Notes: generated from the letters alone by a model not told the origin. 64,000 nt of DNA from Rhodospirillales bacterium (GCA_947473305.1 CANJCB010000002.1:62001-126000), one strand, 5' to 3'; counted from the first letter of the stretch, positions 1 through 8,798 are shown. Program-made: numbers and translations.

Positions 1-510
1 GCCCCGGGCGAGGGCAAGATCGCGAGCCGCTACGACGCGACCGTGGCCGGGCTCGATCCCTATCCCGAAAGCGCCCGGCCGCGCGGCGCCGATCCCATTC
101 TCACCGCCTCGATCGCGCCTTTCACGACCGCTTTCACGGCCTATGCGCGGGACGAACTCAACTATCGCAGCGAGCAGTCCTACGGCCTCCTCGAAGGCGA
201 GGTCTCCGGTCACTGGCAATGGCGCGAGGGCGAGCGGGGGCAAGGCTATGCGGGCTCGATGGAGGCCCTACACGAAGCGAGGGCGGCGGATCCCGCGCTC
301 AAGGTGATGATCGCCCATGGGGTCTCCGACATGGTGACGCCCTACCTCGCCTCGCGCTATCTGATCGATGCGATGCCGCCCCTGGCGGACGCGCGGCCGA
401 TCGACCTGAAGCTCTATCGCGGCGGCCATATGATGTACACGCGCCCCGACGCCAGGGCCGCCCTGGCCGCGGACGCCAAAGCGCTCTACGAGCCCGCGCC
501 GCCCCGCTAG
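1..510 (+). CDS. Peptidase S10 (serine carboxypeptidase-like), C-terminal part
   Basis: The window opens inside this gene; the reading frame is open from base 1 and 169 codons remain before TAG. The visible part resembles the C-terminal portion of S10 serine carboxypeptidases. It carries a GVSDMVTPY segment, which holds the family's catalytic Asp, and a YRGGHMMY segment, which holds the catalytic His near the C terminus. The nucleophile Ser and any signal peptide lie upstream of the window, so localisation (often periplasmic in bacteria) cannot be judged. An in-frame GTG at 43 exists, but homology-like sequence continues upstream of it, so it is not the start. The gene converges with the next one and overlaps it by 4 bases. 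Confidence 0.8.
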   Translation, partial: APGEGKIASRYDATVAGLDPYPESARPRGADPILTASIAPFTTAFTAYARDELNYRSEQSYGLLEGEVSGHWQWREGERGQGYAGSMEALHEARAADPALKVMIAHGVSDMVTPYLASRYLIDAMPPLADARPIDLKLYRGGHMMYTRPDARAALAADAKALYEPAPPR

Positions 511-1019
511 GCCCTGCGCCGCGCCGCCGCCCTCTCTAAAACCTCGTCAAGGCTCGCCGGGCGGAAGTTCCAGGCGTCCACCCCGACATCCACCTGCCGG
601 AGAAGCGGCTTCATCGTTCCATGGCTATGTCCATGAAGATCGATGGCGCCCTTCGCCATGCGGTTCCAGGACCGGAAGGGGAAGTGGCACATCACGAGGA
701 GCCGCCCCCCGATCTCCATCTCGGCATAGGGCGACACCGAGGCCCAACCCGGAAGAGCCCGCGCCTCGGGGCTGTCGTTGTTGCCCGCGACGAGATGCTT
801 GCGGCCGTTGAGCGAGCGGAAAAGTTCGGCGAGCGCCGCCCCCTTCGGTCCGATCGCGAAATCGCCGAGATGCCAGACCTCGTCCTCCGGGCCCACCGTC
901 TCGTTCCAGCCTTCGACCATCGCCCGGTTCATCTCCACCACGGAATCGAAGGGTCGCTTGAAGAGACCCAAGGCCCCGCCATGACCGAAATGCGTGTCGC
1001 TGGTGAAGAAGAGAGTCAT
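507..1019 (-). CDS. Calcineurin-like metallophosphoesterase
   Basis: A 170-residue protein with the dimetal phosphoesterase signature spread along its length. SDTHFGH lies at residues 7-13, a GDF motif in the first third, GNND in the middle, CHFPF next, and HGHSHG towards the end. These residues bind the two metal ions in this superfamily. The short single-domain form resembles the small phosphoesterases found in phage and bacterial genomes; the substrate is unknown. An upstream start at 1079 is possible, but the extra 20 residues look non-conserved, so ATG at 1019 is preferred. No clear Shine-Dalgarno sequence is visible. It stands alone on the minus strand and converges with the peptidase gene. 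Confidence 0.85.
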   Translation of the reverse strand: MTLFFTSDTHFGHGGALGLFKRPFDSVVEMNRAMVEGWNETVGPEDEVWHLGDFAIGPKGAALAELFRSLNGRKHLVAGNNDSPEARALPGWASVSPYAEMEIGGRLLVMCHFPFRSWNRMAKGAIDLHGHSHGTMKPLLRQVDVGVDAWNFRPASLDEVLERAAARRRA

Positions 1020-1112
1020 GGGGAGATGGACGGACTCACTTTGCGTCGAGGAAATCGACCTGGAATGCTGCCGCCGCAAAGCTAGCCGAAAAACCGGGCT
1101 TTGGAGAAGGCG

Positions 1113-1205
1113 ATGGTAAGGATCGGGGTGGTGGACGCCAGCGAAAGGCCGGTGTTCGCCGGCAGCTATAGGCTGCGGGTCCTGCCGGAGGCGGAACTGC
1201 CATGA
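1113..1205 (+). CDS. Possible 30-residue leader peptide upstream of the sugar operon
   Basis: A short open frame runs from ATG 1113 to a TGA at 1203-1205, which overlaps the ATG of the epimerase gene (ATGA). A GGAG sits at 1103-1106, 6 bases before the start, a better Shine-Dalgarno match than many neighbours have. The product would begin MVRIGVVDASERP and end PEAELP. I recognise no family. The overlap would allow translational coupling to the epimerase. It may equally be chance in a GC-rich leader. Confidence 0.3.
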   Translation: MVRIGVVDASERPVFAGSYRLRVLPEAELP

Positions 1206-2230
1206 GCGCCGCGCGGATATTGGTCACCGGCGGATTGGGCTTCATCGGTGCGGCGCTCGTCAAGGGCCTGTTGCGCGCGGGACATGCCGTCCGGGTGCTG
1301 GACGATGCGTCGCGGGGCGCTCACCGCCGGCTTCGAGACGTCCAGGCCTCCATCGAGTTCATGGCAGGCGATATACGCGATCCCGCCCTGGTCTGCGCCG
1401 CCCTCAAGGGCATGGACGAGGTCCATCATCTCGCCTTCGTCAACGGTACCCAATTCTTCTACAGCGCCCCCGATCTGGTGCTCGATGTCGGTGTCCGGGG
1501 GATGCTGAACGTGATCGACGGCTGCCGGACCCAGGGAGTGGGCCGGCTGATCCTGGCCTCCAGTTCCGAGGTCTACCACGATCCGCCGCGCCTCCCGGCC
1601 GACGAGACCGTGCCTCTGGTTGTGCCCGACCCCTTGAACCCCCGCTTTTCCTATAGCGGCGGCAAGATCGTCAGCGAATTGCTGGCGCTTAATTTCGGCC
1701 GCCGGCATTTCGAGCGGGTGATCGTTTTCCGGCCGCATAACATCTATGGGCAGGACATGGGCTGGGAACATGTGGTGCCGCAATTCGCGCTCCGCCTGAT
1801 GCGCGGGATCGGGGACCATCCTTCAGGACCTCTGCCCTTTCCCATCCAGGGCTCCGGCCAGGAAACGCGGGCCTTCTGCCATGTGGAGGACCTGGTGGCG
1901 GGCGTGCTGGTCCTGCGCGAGCGGGGCGAGCATCTGGGCATCTATCACATCGGCACGACCGAGGAGGTCACGATCGCCGATCTTGCCCATCGGATGGCGA
2001 ACTGCTTCGGCCGGGCGGTCGTGCTGGAGCCGGGCGCGGCGCGGCCCGGCGGCCCCCGGCGGCGATGCCCGGATATCGGCAAGCTCGCGGCCCTCGGCTT
2101 TGCGCCCCGCCTCACGCTGGCGCAGGGATTGCCGGGGACGGTGGCCTGGTATTCCGACCATGCTCACCTTGCCCCCCTCGCCCTTAGTCCCCCTACCAAA
2201 AGAGACCACATTCCAGAGGTGACATGGTGA
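1202..2230 (+). CDS. NAD-dependent epimerase/dehydratase (extended SDR)
   Basis: A 342-residue extended short-chain dehydrogenase/reductase of the nucleotide-sugar epimerase/dehydratase group. The Rossmann glycine motif TGGLGFIG lies at residues 9-16. A serine-rich SSSEVY segment lies at 120-125, and the catalytic YxxxK is Y151 to K155 within YSGGK. Such enzymes epimerise or dehydrate NDP-sugars with bound NAD. The exact substrate cannot be read from sequence. It heads a run of overlapping genes (next start at 2224, 7-base overlap) that encode a sugar C-methyltransferase and a sugar dehydrogenase, so it probably acts on the same NDP-sugar in surface-glycan or modified-sugar synthesis in the cytoplasm. 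Confidence 0.88.
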   Translation: MSAARILVTGGLGFIGAALVKGLLRAGHAVRVLDDASRGAHRRLRDVQASIEFMAGDIRDPALVCAALKGMDEVHHLAFVNGTQFFYSAPDLVLDVGVRGMLNVIDGCRTQGVGRLILASSSEVYHDPPRLPADETVPLVVPDPLNPRFSYSGGKIVSELLALNFGRRHFERVIVFRPHNIYGQDMGWEHVVPQFALRLMRGIGDHPSGPLPFPIQGSGQETRAFCHVEDLVAGVLVLRERGEHLGIYHIGTTEEVTIADLAHRMANCFGRAVVLEPGAARPGGPRRRCPDIGKLAALGFAPRLTLAQGLPGTVAWYSDHAHLAPLALSPPTKRDHIPEVTW

Positions 2231-3495
2231 CCGAGAAGTATGCGCCGCGCGCTGCCGGGACCGGCGGCAGCGTTCCCATTCACGCCTGCCAGATCTGCGG
2301 CTCCGCTTCCCTCGAAACCGTACTTTTCCTGGGCTTCATGCCGCCGGTCAACCGGATGAGCGCCATCGGCGACACCCCCCGCGAGCAGCCCGCCTATCCG
2401 GCGAGCCTCCTCTTCTGCCCGGTCTGCGAGCTGGTCCAGCTAGGGCTTTCGGTCGATCCCGCCCTCCTCTTCCCGCCCGACTATCCCTATACCAGCGGCA
2501 CCACCCGGATCCTGCGCGAGAATTTCGCCGACCTCGCCCGGGAAGCGACGGCCCTGGCCGGCCTCAAGCCCGGCGACCTCGTCGTGGACATCGGCTCCAA
2601 CGACGGGACCCTGCTTGCCAATTTCCGGGCCGGAGGACATCGCGTGTTGGGCATCGAGCCTACCGATGTGGGGAAGCTTGCGGAAGCCAGGGGCGTCGAG
2701 ACCCTCCGCCGCTATTTCGGGCCGGAGACCGCGCGGACGATCCGCCGGGAGAAGGGACCAGCGCGCGTCGTCACCGCGGCGAACTGCTTTGCCCATATCG
2801 AAGACGTTCACGGCGTCATCGAGGGCATCCTGGAAATGCTCGACGACACAGGCGTCTTCCTTTCCGAATCCCACTATCTCGTCAGCCTGCTCGACCGGCT
2901 GCAATACGACACCGTCTATCACGAGCATCTGCGCTACTACTCCTTGCGCAGCCTCGGCCATCTCCTGGAGATGCACGGGCTCGAAATCTTCCAAGCCCGC
3001 CCGATCCCGACGCATGGCGGCTCCATCCGGGTCTATGCCGCCCGGAAGGGGGCCTATCCGCTTCATTCCGGCCTCGCCGAAATGCGGACCGCGGAGCCGA
3101 GCGGAGAGGCGATGCGGCGGCGGCTTGCCGAGTTCCGCCGCGACGTGACGCTCTCCAAGCTCCGGCTTCACCGGCTGCTGGCGGAGGTGAAGGAGCGCGG
3201 CGGGAGAATTTGCGGCATCGGCGCGCCGTCCCGCGCCTCGACGCTCATCACCCATGTCGGGCTCGATCATTCGATCCTCGACTATGTCTGCGAGGTCGAA
3301 GGCTCGCTCAAGATCGGCCTATACATGCCGGGAACCCTGATCCCCATCGTCGAGGAGAGCCGGCTTTTGGAAGACCAGCCGGATTGCGCGCTCATCCTCT
3401 CCTGGCATATGGCCGGAGAACTGGCGTCGAAGCTTCGCGGGAAGGGCTTCCGGGGAAAGATCGTCACGCCGCTGCCCCTGCCGGAGGAGATCTGA
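2224..3495 (+). CDS. Class I SAM-dependent sugar C-methyltransferase
   Basis: A 423-residue protein with the three-part build of NDP-sugar C-methyltransferases (TylC/NovU type). The N-terminal zinc-binding region has cysteine pairs at C22/C25 and C65/C68. A SAM-binding core has VDIGSNDGTLL near residues 123-133. The central block with ESHY and YDTVYHEHLRYY is typical of this family, and a C-terminal Rossmann-like domain follows with GIGAPSRAST. These enzymes methylate a sugar carbon on an NDP-4-keto sugar. It overlaps the epimerase by 7 bases and the following dehydrogenase by 1 base (TGATG), indicating translational coupling. A branched-chain sugar product is inferred, not proven. Confidence 0.85.
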   Translation: MVTEKYAPRAAGTGGSVPIHACQICGSASLETVLFLGFMPPVNRMSAIGDTPREQPAYPASLLFCPVCELVQLGLSVDPALLFPPDYPYTSGTTRILRENFADLAREATALAGLKPGDLVVDIGSNDGTLLANFRAGGHRVLGIEPTDVGKLAEARGVETLRRYFGPETARTIRREKGPARVVTAANCFAHIEDVHGVIEGILEMLDDTGVFLSESHYLVSLLDRLQYDTVYHEHLRYYSLRSLGHLLEMHGLEIFQARPIPTHGGSIRVYAARKGAYPLHSGLAEMRTAEPSGEAMRRRLAEFRRDVTLSKLRLHRLLAEVKERGGRICGIGAPSRASTLITHVGLDHSILDYVCEVEGSLKIGLYMPGTLIPIVEESRLLEDQPDCALILSWHMAGELASKLRGKGFRGKIVTPLPLPEEI

Positions 3496-4700
3496 TGTCC
3501 GGCACAGGCGCGCCGGATCTCACCGTCGTCGGAGGCGCCGGCCACGTTGGCGTTCCGCTGGTGCTCGCCTTCGCCCGCGCCGGTCTTCGGGTGAATATCA
3601 ACGACCTCAACCGCTGCGCTCTCGACGAGCTGGCGGCCGGCCGGCTGGCCTTCCTGGAGCAGGACGCCGAACCGCTGCTTGCCGCGGCCCTGAAGGACAA
3701 GAGGCTCGCCTTCTCGACGTCGCCGGCGGAGATAACGGCCGGAGCTCCCGTCATCGTCACCATCGGAACGCCGGTCGATGAATTCCTCAACCCCGTCCGC
3801 AAGGTCGTCCAGGCCTGCATCGACGATCTCCTGCCCTGGCTTTCCGAGGGGCAGCTTCTCATCCTGCGCTCGACGCTTTATCCCGGCACGACCGATTGGA
3901 TCGCCGGCTATCTGGAACGCCAGGGCAAACGCCTGAAAGTCGCCTTCTGTCCCGAACGAGTCGTCCAGGGACAAGGGATCCGGGAGCTTGGGCAAATGCC
4001 GCAGATCGTGAGCGGCGTCTCGCCCGAGGCCGAGGAGGAAGCCGCCCGTCTCTTCGGCCTGATCGCCCCCGAGATCGTCCGGGTGAAGCCCGCGGAGGCG
4101 GAACTGGCCAAGCTTTTCAACAACGCCTACCGCTATATCGAATTCGCGACCACCAACCAGTTCTATCTGATCGCCAAGTCCGGCGGGCTCGATTACGGCG
4201 CGATCCATGGCGCCATGCGTCACCATTACCCGCGCGCCAAAGGCATCCCCTCCGCGGGCCTTGCGGCGGGACCCTGCCTCTTCAAGGACACCATGCAGCT
4301 CGCCGCCTTCGCCCAGAACCAATTCACCCTGGGCCAGGCGGCGATGCTCATCAACGAAGGCATCGTGCTTCGCATCATCGACGATCTGCGTGCGCGCTTT
4401 GATCTTGCCCCGCTGACCGTGGGGCTACTCGGCATGGACTTCAAAGCCGATATCGACGACACCCGCGCCTCCTTGAGCTACAAGTTCAAGAATATGTTGA
4501 GCGGGCTGGCGGGAAAGGTCCTGACCACCGATCCCTTCGTCCGGACCGATCCCGATCTGACACCCTTGGAAGACGTGGTGGAACGCAGCGATCTGCTGAT
4601 TCTCTGTACGCCGCATAGCGCCTATCGGGGCGTGGATCTGAAGGGCAAGCCGGTGGTCGATATCTGGAGGTTTCTTGACGGCGCGAATAGACTTCCCTGA
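3495..4700 (+). CDS. Nucleotide-sugar dehydrogenase (UDP-sugar 6-dehydrogenase family)
   Basis: A 401-residue protein starting at ATG 3495, which overlaps the previous stop codon (TGATG). An in-frame extension back to 3210 is possible but runs inside the methyltransferase gene and lacks conserved sequence. The N-terminal NAD fold has GGAGHVG at residues 13-19. The catalytic motif GPCLFKD contains the thioester cysteine C261 and the K264/D265 pair, and KLFNN lies near 206-210. This family oxidises the C6 hydroxyl of UDP-sugars to uronic acids in two NAD-dependent steps. The order of motifs resembles WecC/VipA-like UDP-N-acetylmannosamine/glucose dehydrogenases; the substrate is undetermined. 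The gene overlaps the downstream membrane-protein gene by 26 bases. Confidence 0.85.
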   Translation: MSGTGAPDLTVVGGAGHVGVPLVLAFARAGLRVNINDLNRCALDELAAGRLAFLEQDAEPLLAAALKDKRLAFSTSPAEITAGAPVIVTIGTPVDEFLNPVRKVVQACIDDLLPWLSEGQLLILRSTLYPGTTDWIAGYLERQGKRLKVAFCPERVVQGQGIRELGQMPQIVSGVSPEAEEEAARLFGLIAPEIVRVKPAEAELAKLFNNAYRYIEFATTNQFYLIAKSGGLDYGAIHGAMRHHYPRAKGIPSAGLAAGPCLFKDTMQLAAFAQNQFTLGQAAMLINEGIVLRIIDDLRARFDLAPLTVGLLGMDFKADIDDTRASLSYKFKNMLSGLAGKVLTTDPFVRTDPDLTPLEDVVERSDLLILCTPHSAYRGVDLKGKPVVDIWRFLDGANRLP

Positions 4701-5691
4701 GGACCGTTCGGCGAGTTCCCCCGGATGGAAGCGCGCCGCCGTAACCGGGCTCAAGCTGGCGGTGACGATGGGTTTGCTCGCCCTCGTCTTTTTTCGCTTT
4801 TCCGATCCTCAGGCGATTGTCGCCCATCTCAAGTCCTTCCCGCTTCAGGGGCTCCTCCTCCCCTTGGCCTGCATGGCCGCCAGCCTGGTTTTCTTCGCCG
4901 CGCGGTGGAACGCCATTCTCGCCGCCACCGCCCGGCCGCTTCGGTTCGACGCCCTTTTCAAAGCGACGCTTGCGGCTCTTTTCTTCAGCCAGGCCCTGCC
5001 CACCGGCCTCGGCGGCGATGTCTATCGGGTCTGGTACGCCCGCCGCGCCGGCATTGCGCTGCCCCAGGCGGTCAGCAGCGTGGTGCTCGACCGCGTGTTG
5101 GCGCTGGCGGCCGCGGTGGTCTTCATCGCCGCGGCGCTGCCCGTGCTGCTCTCGCTTCCGGAGCTTGCTCCGATAAGTCTTTTGCTGATCGCCGCGCCGG
5201 TGGTGGCAATCGGCGGCCTTTCGGTCATCGCGATCCTGGACCGGCTCACCGGCATTCTGCCGCCCCTTCAGCGGCCGGGACTTGCCGCCCTCGCCGCGAG
5301 CCTCGCCGCCTTGGGCGCGGATGGACGCAAGCTTGCCCGGTCCTGGCCCTGGGGCATCGCGAGCTTCCTGCTTGCCCTGGTCAACCAGCTGCTTTTCGGC
5401 CTGACGGTTTATGGCCTGGGACAGGGTTTGGGCATCGAGCTTCCGCTCACTTCCGTCCTCATCCTCTTCCCGCCCGTGCTGCTTCTCAGCATGGTGCCGA
5501 TCTCGCTCGCGGGCTGGGGGGTCAGGGAGGGGGCCATGGTTTATTTCCTGGGCGCGGCGGGCATTCCAGCCGAGCCGGCGCTTTCGGCCTCGATTCTCTT
5601 CGGGCTTCTGAACCTCGTCATCGCCTTGCCCGGGGGCATCGTCTGGGTGCTGGACCGCCCGGCAGCCTCGCCGACCAGGGGACAGAAATGA
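4675..5691 (+). CDS. LPG-synthase-TM / UPF0104-family multipass membrane protein (flippase-like)
   Basis: A 338-residue hydrophobic protein. The chosen start is TTG 4675, which follows a TGGAGG Shine-Dalgarno sequence at 4665-4670. Several membrane segments alternate with short loops, beginning near residues 25-40. LPTGLGGDVYRVWYARR and SLAGWGVREGAMV are hallmark segments of the lysylphosphatidylglycerol-synthase transmembrane family. Free-standing members lack the MprF synthase domain and are often encoded in glycan or lipid clusters, where lipid or glycolipid flipping is suspected. Its place between sugar-nucleotide genes fits a role in membrane translocation of a glycolipid, but this is inference. 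It overlaps the dehydrogenase by 26 bases and the NUDIX gene by 4 (ATGA). Confidence 0.75.
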   Translation: MTARIDFPEDRSASSPGWKRAAVTGLKLAVTMGLLALVFFRFSDPQAIVAHLKSFPLQGLLLPLACMAASLVFFAARWNAILAATARPLRFDALFKATLAALFFSQALPTGLGGDVYRVWYARRAGIALPQAVSSVVLDRVLALAAAVVFIAAALPVLLSLPELAPISLLLIAAPVVAIGGLSVIAILDRLTGILPPLQRPGLAALAASLAALGADGRKLARSWPWGIASFLLALVNQLLFGLTVYGLGQGLGIELPLTSVLILFPPVLLLSMVPISLAGWGVREGAMVYFLGAAGIPAEPALSASILFGLLNLVIALPGGIVWVLDRPAASPTRGQK

Positions 5692-6248
5692 CCAACGGCT
5701 GGCCCCGCATCCTTTCCCGGCGCAAGAGCCGACTGTCACCCTGGGTCGAGATCGTCGAACGGGAAGTCGAATTCCGGCCGGGAGGCCCGCCCTAAACCTA
5801 TCATGCGATCACGCCGCCCGATTATGTGGCGATCCTGGCGATCACCTCCGACGGCCGTTTCCCGCTGGTCCGGCAATATCGTCCCGCCATCGAGGCCTTC
5901 ACCTGGGAACTCCCCGCGGGCCTGATCGATGGCGACGAGCCGCCCGGCGAAACCTGCCGCCGCGAACTGCGGGAGGAAACAGGATATGTCGCAGGACGCC
6001 TCCACGCGCTTGGCAAGGCTGTGGTGGAGGCCGGCCGCCTCGGCAACAGCCTCCACGGGTTCTTCGTCGAAATCGACGGCCGCGATGAGGCCCATGTCCC
6101 CGAAGCCGGTGTCGAGACGGCGCTCGTGACGGCAAGCGACTTCCGGGAGTGGATCGTCTCGGGCCGGTTCCCGATGCAGATCCATGTGGGGGTCGTGCTG
6201 CAGGCCATCCTGCGCGGCTACCTGAAGCCGGATCTAGGAAGACCCTAG
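5688..6248 (+). pseudogene. NUDIX hydrolase gene interrupted by an in-frame TAA at 5793
   Basis: ATG 5688 overlaps the stop of the preceding gene (ATGA), the usual coupling in this operon. The frame is broken after 35 codons by TAA at 5793-5795 and then continues in the same frame to 6248. Sequence on both sides reads as one NUDIX protein: the next residues TYHAITPPDYVAILAIT match the usual start of the NUDIX fold. A complete NUDIX box follows (G-x5-E-x7-RELREETGY). A single C-to-T change from CAA would explain the stop. Either this is a recent nonsense mutation or sequence error, or translation restarts at GTG 5826 to give a 140-residue protein lacking the first strand. ADP-sugar or NDP-sugar cleavage would fit the operon. 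The gene converges with an MFS gene, with a 4-base overlap. Confidence 0.72.
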
Positions 6249-7741
6249 TCGGGCGAGGCCACCGTGCGGATGGTCGGCTGGTCGCTCAAGACCCGATCCT
6301 CAACCAGGGCGAAGACGGCGAGGCCGAGGGCGAAGATCCCCGCCATCACCCCGAAGAGCACGCCGAAGGCCTGGGCCACGGCGGCGCGGGCGGCCGGCGG
6401 CAAGGTCTGGCGCGCAAGATCCTCCAGGCTGGCGATCCGCTCGCCTTCCATAGGCAGCTGATCGAGCATGCCGGAGAGGAGGCCCAGCAGCAGCGCCGAA
6501 CCGGCGGCGATGGCGAGCGCTCCGCCGAGCGCCCGGGAAAAGGTCACCGCGCCGGTGACCGCGCCCATGTCCTGCCGCTCCACCGCGTTCTGGGCGGCGA
6601 CCGTGGCGCAGGGATAGGAGGGGCCGATCCCCAGCCCCGCCGCCATCAGCGCGAAGGAGACGGCGGGTGCCGAAAGCCGGTCGATGAAGAAGGCGACCAG
6701 CCCCATGACGATCACCGTAAAGGTCAGCCCATAGAGCGGCGGCGTCTTGTAACGGGCATATTTCCGCGAATAGAGCCCGGCCAGATTGGCCGTCATGGTC
6801 GAAGAGACCATCAAGGGGATCATCAGGAGCCCCGAGGTGCTGACCGACTTGCCGAGCGCCACCTGGAAATAGATCGGCGCCAGGACCGAGAGCGCCAGAT
6901 GGGTTCCCGGCACCAGCACGCCGACCGCGAGAACCGGCGCGATCACTCTGTGGCGCAGGAAGCGCGGCGGCACGATCGCCTCCTTGGCGACCCACTGCCG
7001 GCGGATAAAAAGCGCGGCCAGGACAAGCGCCGTGACCGCGAGCAGGAGAGAGGGCACGCCGATCCAGGCGATCCGCTTGCCGCCGAGCGACAGGAGAAAC
7101 AGCAGCGCCACCGTCCCGCCGGTGAGCCAGGCGACGCCGAGATAGTCTATGGACCCCCGGCGCGGCGTGACCGGCAGCTTCTTCAGCACCTGGTTGACCA
7201 CCAGGAGCGCCGCGGCACCGAGCGGAATGTTAATCCAGAAGATCAGCCGCCAGCCGAAATACTCGGTCAGGAACCCACCGAGGATCGGCCCCGTAAGCGC
7301 CGCCGCCACCCACATGGAGGAAAAATACCCGGCATAGCGGCCGCGCTCGCGCGGGGAGACCACATCGCCGATGATCGCCATGGGCACGGTGATGAGCGCG
7401 CCGCCGCCGAGGCCCTGCAGGGCCCGCGCGAAGATCAGCGCGGTCATGCTGGTCGCCAGGGCGCAGAAGATCGAGGCGGCCATGAAAACCGCGCCCGCCA
7501 CGAGAAGCGCGCTTCGCCGCCCGTAGAGATCGCTGAGCTTGCCGATGACCGGCGTCACCGCCGTCGAGGTGACGAGATAGGCGGTCACCACCCAGGACAC
7601 CAGCGTGAAATCCCCGAATTCGCCGGCGATCGGCGGCAGGGCCGTGGCGACGATGGTCTGGTCGAGCGCCGCGAGGAACATCGCCATCAGCGTGCCGGTG
7701 ATGACGATGCCGACCTCGCGCGGCGTCAGCCCCGTGCTCAT
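6245..7741 (-). CDS. MFS transporter, DHA2 (EmrB/QacA-like) 14-helix type
   Basis: A 498-residue inner-membrane protein of the major facilitator superfamily. The N terminus has LDQTIVATALPPIA, the D1 motif typical of drug:H+ antiporter family 2. GKLSDLYGRR follows (motif A), then ARALQGLGGGAL (motif B region) and a GPILGGFLTEYFGWRLIFWIN stretch (motif C and following helix). Length and motif order fit the 14-helix EmrB/QacA group, which exports drugs, dyes or small metabolites using the proton gradient. No HlyD-type partner (EmrA) is adjacent. The next gene upstream on this strand starts 13 bases away on the other side, so the two may be co-transcribed, but no functional link is evident. Confidence 0.9.
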   Translation of the reverse strand: MSTGLTPREVGIVITGTLMAMFLAALDQTIVATALPPIAGEFGDFTLVSWVVTAYLVTSTAVTPVIGKLSDLYGRRSALLVAGAVFMAASIFCALATSMTALIFARALQGLGGGALITVPMAIIGDVVSPRERGRYAGYFSSMWVAAALTGPILGGFLTEYFGWRLIFWINIPLGAAALLVVNQVLKKLPVTPRRGSIDYLGVAWLTGGTVALLFLLSLGGKRIAWIGVPSLLLAVTALVLAALFIRRQWVAKEAIVPPRFLRHRVIAPVLAVGVLVPGTHLALSVLAPIYFQVALGKSVSTSGLLMIPLMVSSTMTANLAGLYSRKYARYKTPPLYGLTFTVIVMGLVAFFIDRLSAPAVSFALMAAGLGIGPSYPCATVAAQNAVERQDMGAVTGAVTFSRALGGALAIAAGSALLLGLLSGMLDQLPMEGERIASLEDLARQTLPPAARAAVAQAFGVLFGVMAGIFALGLAVFALVEDRVLSDQPTIRTVASPD

Positions 7742-7754
7742 CGGGTTTTGCTCA

Positions 7755-8681
7755 TCAGCTTTTTTGGGTGAGATGCGCGATCAACGACATCAAGGTCCGG
7801 TCGCGCCAGGCTTGGCGGGCGGGCTGGTCTTCCATCGGCAGGATGGCGCGGCGCTCCGCATGGGCCTTGGCGACAAGTTCGGGGCTCCAATCGCGCGGCG
7901 ACTGGGCCTGCATAATCTCCACATTGGTGCCGCCATAACGCTCGCACCAATCGGCGAGACCCTTGGGCGCATTGAGATCGATGGTCTCGAAAGGCCCCAT
8001 GAAGGCCCAGCGCAGGCCCAGCGCGTGCTTGATCGCCGCATCCACGTCCTCGACCGAGGCGATGCCGTCCTCCACGAGACGGAAGGCTTCGGCAATGACG
8101 GCGGTCTGCAGCCGGTTCATGAGGAAGCCCGGCACCTCGCGGGTCATGACGGCGGGCACCATGCCGATCTTCGCCATGAAGGCCCGCGCTTCTTCGAGAT
8201 GGCGGGGATCGGTCCAGGGCGCCGGGCAAATCTCGACGAAGGGCAGAAGCTCCGGCGGATTGACGCAATGGGCGACGAGGCAGCGGGAGCGGCCCTTCAG
8301 GTTTTCGGTGAAGCCGCTCGGCGGGAGGCCGGAGGTGCAACTGGCCACGATCACGCCTTCGGGCGCCACCGGATCGATGGCCGCGAAAAGCCGCTGCTTT
8401 TCGGCGAGGATCTCAGGACCGCCCTCCTGGATCCAGTCGGCGTCCTTGACCGCTTCTTCGAGGCTTTGGGTGATATGGAGGCGGGCCGAGACCTGTTCCG
8501 GGGTCTGGCCCGGGAGAAGACCCGCAGCCTGAAGTTCCTTCGCCCGATTGGCGATATAGGCCGCCGCCGCGTCGAGCGCCTCGCGGGACGGATCCTGCAA
8601 TGTCACCTCGCATCCGCCGCGCGCGAAGACCAGAGCCCAGGACCGGCCCGCCGAGCCGGCCTCAATCACCGCAACCTTCAT
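7755..8681 (-). CDS. 3-hydroxyacyl-CoA dehydrogenase-like protein (lambda-crystallin / L-carnitine dehydrogenase type)
   Basis: A 308-residue protein with an NAD-binding N domain (residues 1 to about 185) and a C-terminal helical domain containing EVPGFLMNRLQ. ATG 8681 is preceded by a strong GAGGAGG. A longer frame runs back into the tRNA and is rejected. The family oxidises 3-hydroxy acids or 3-hydroxyacyl-CoA with NAD, and AHCVNPPELLPFVEI carries the conserved active-site His region. The dinucleotide motif is unusual: VAVIEAGSAGRSW has Glu at residue 7 where relatives have the first Gly of GxGxxG. This could weaken NAD binding. Lambda-crystallin-like, L-gulonate or carnitine dehydrogenase activity are all possible. 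Confidence 0.8.
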   Translation of the reverse strand: MKVAVIEAGSAGRSWALVFARGGCEVTLQDPSREALDAAAAYIANRAKELQAAGLLPGQTPEQVSARLHITQSLEEAVKDADWIQEGGPEILAEKQRLFAAIDPVAPEGVIVASCTSGLPPSGFTENLKGRSRCLVAHCVNPPELLPFVEICPAPWTDPRHLEEARAFMAKIGMVPAVMTREVPGFLMNRLQTAVIAEAFRLVEDGIASVEDVDAAIKHALGLRWAFMGPFETIDLNAPKGLADWCERYGGTNVEIMQAQSPRDWSPELVAKAHAERRAILPMEDQPARQAWRDRTLMSLIAHLTQKS

Positions 8682-8798
8682 CGCATCCTCCTCGTTTCGC
8701 ACGAAGACAGCACAAGCGCGCGGAGGCCGCAACCGCTTCGCTCGCGGCTCGGCCTCGAGCGAAAAACATCGCTCGGGCGCTTTTACAGATTTTGAAAT

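Noticed and set aside
4486-5739. A 417-codon minus-strand frame across the sugar operon
   Set aside because: Its product is low-complexity and charged. The plus-strand genes in the same interval have clear motifs and coupled starts.
6149-7771. A 540-codon plus-strand frame over the MFS gene
   Set aside because: It is the shadow of the MFS transporter, with Arg/Gly/Asp-rich nonsense product and no domain.
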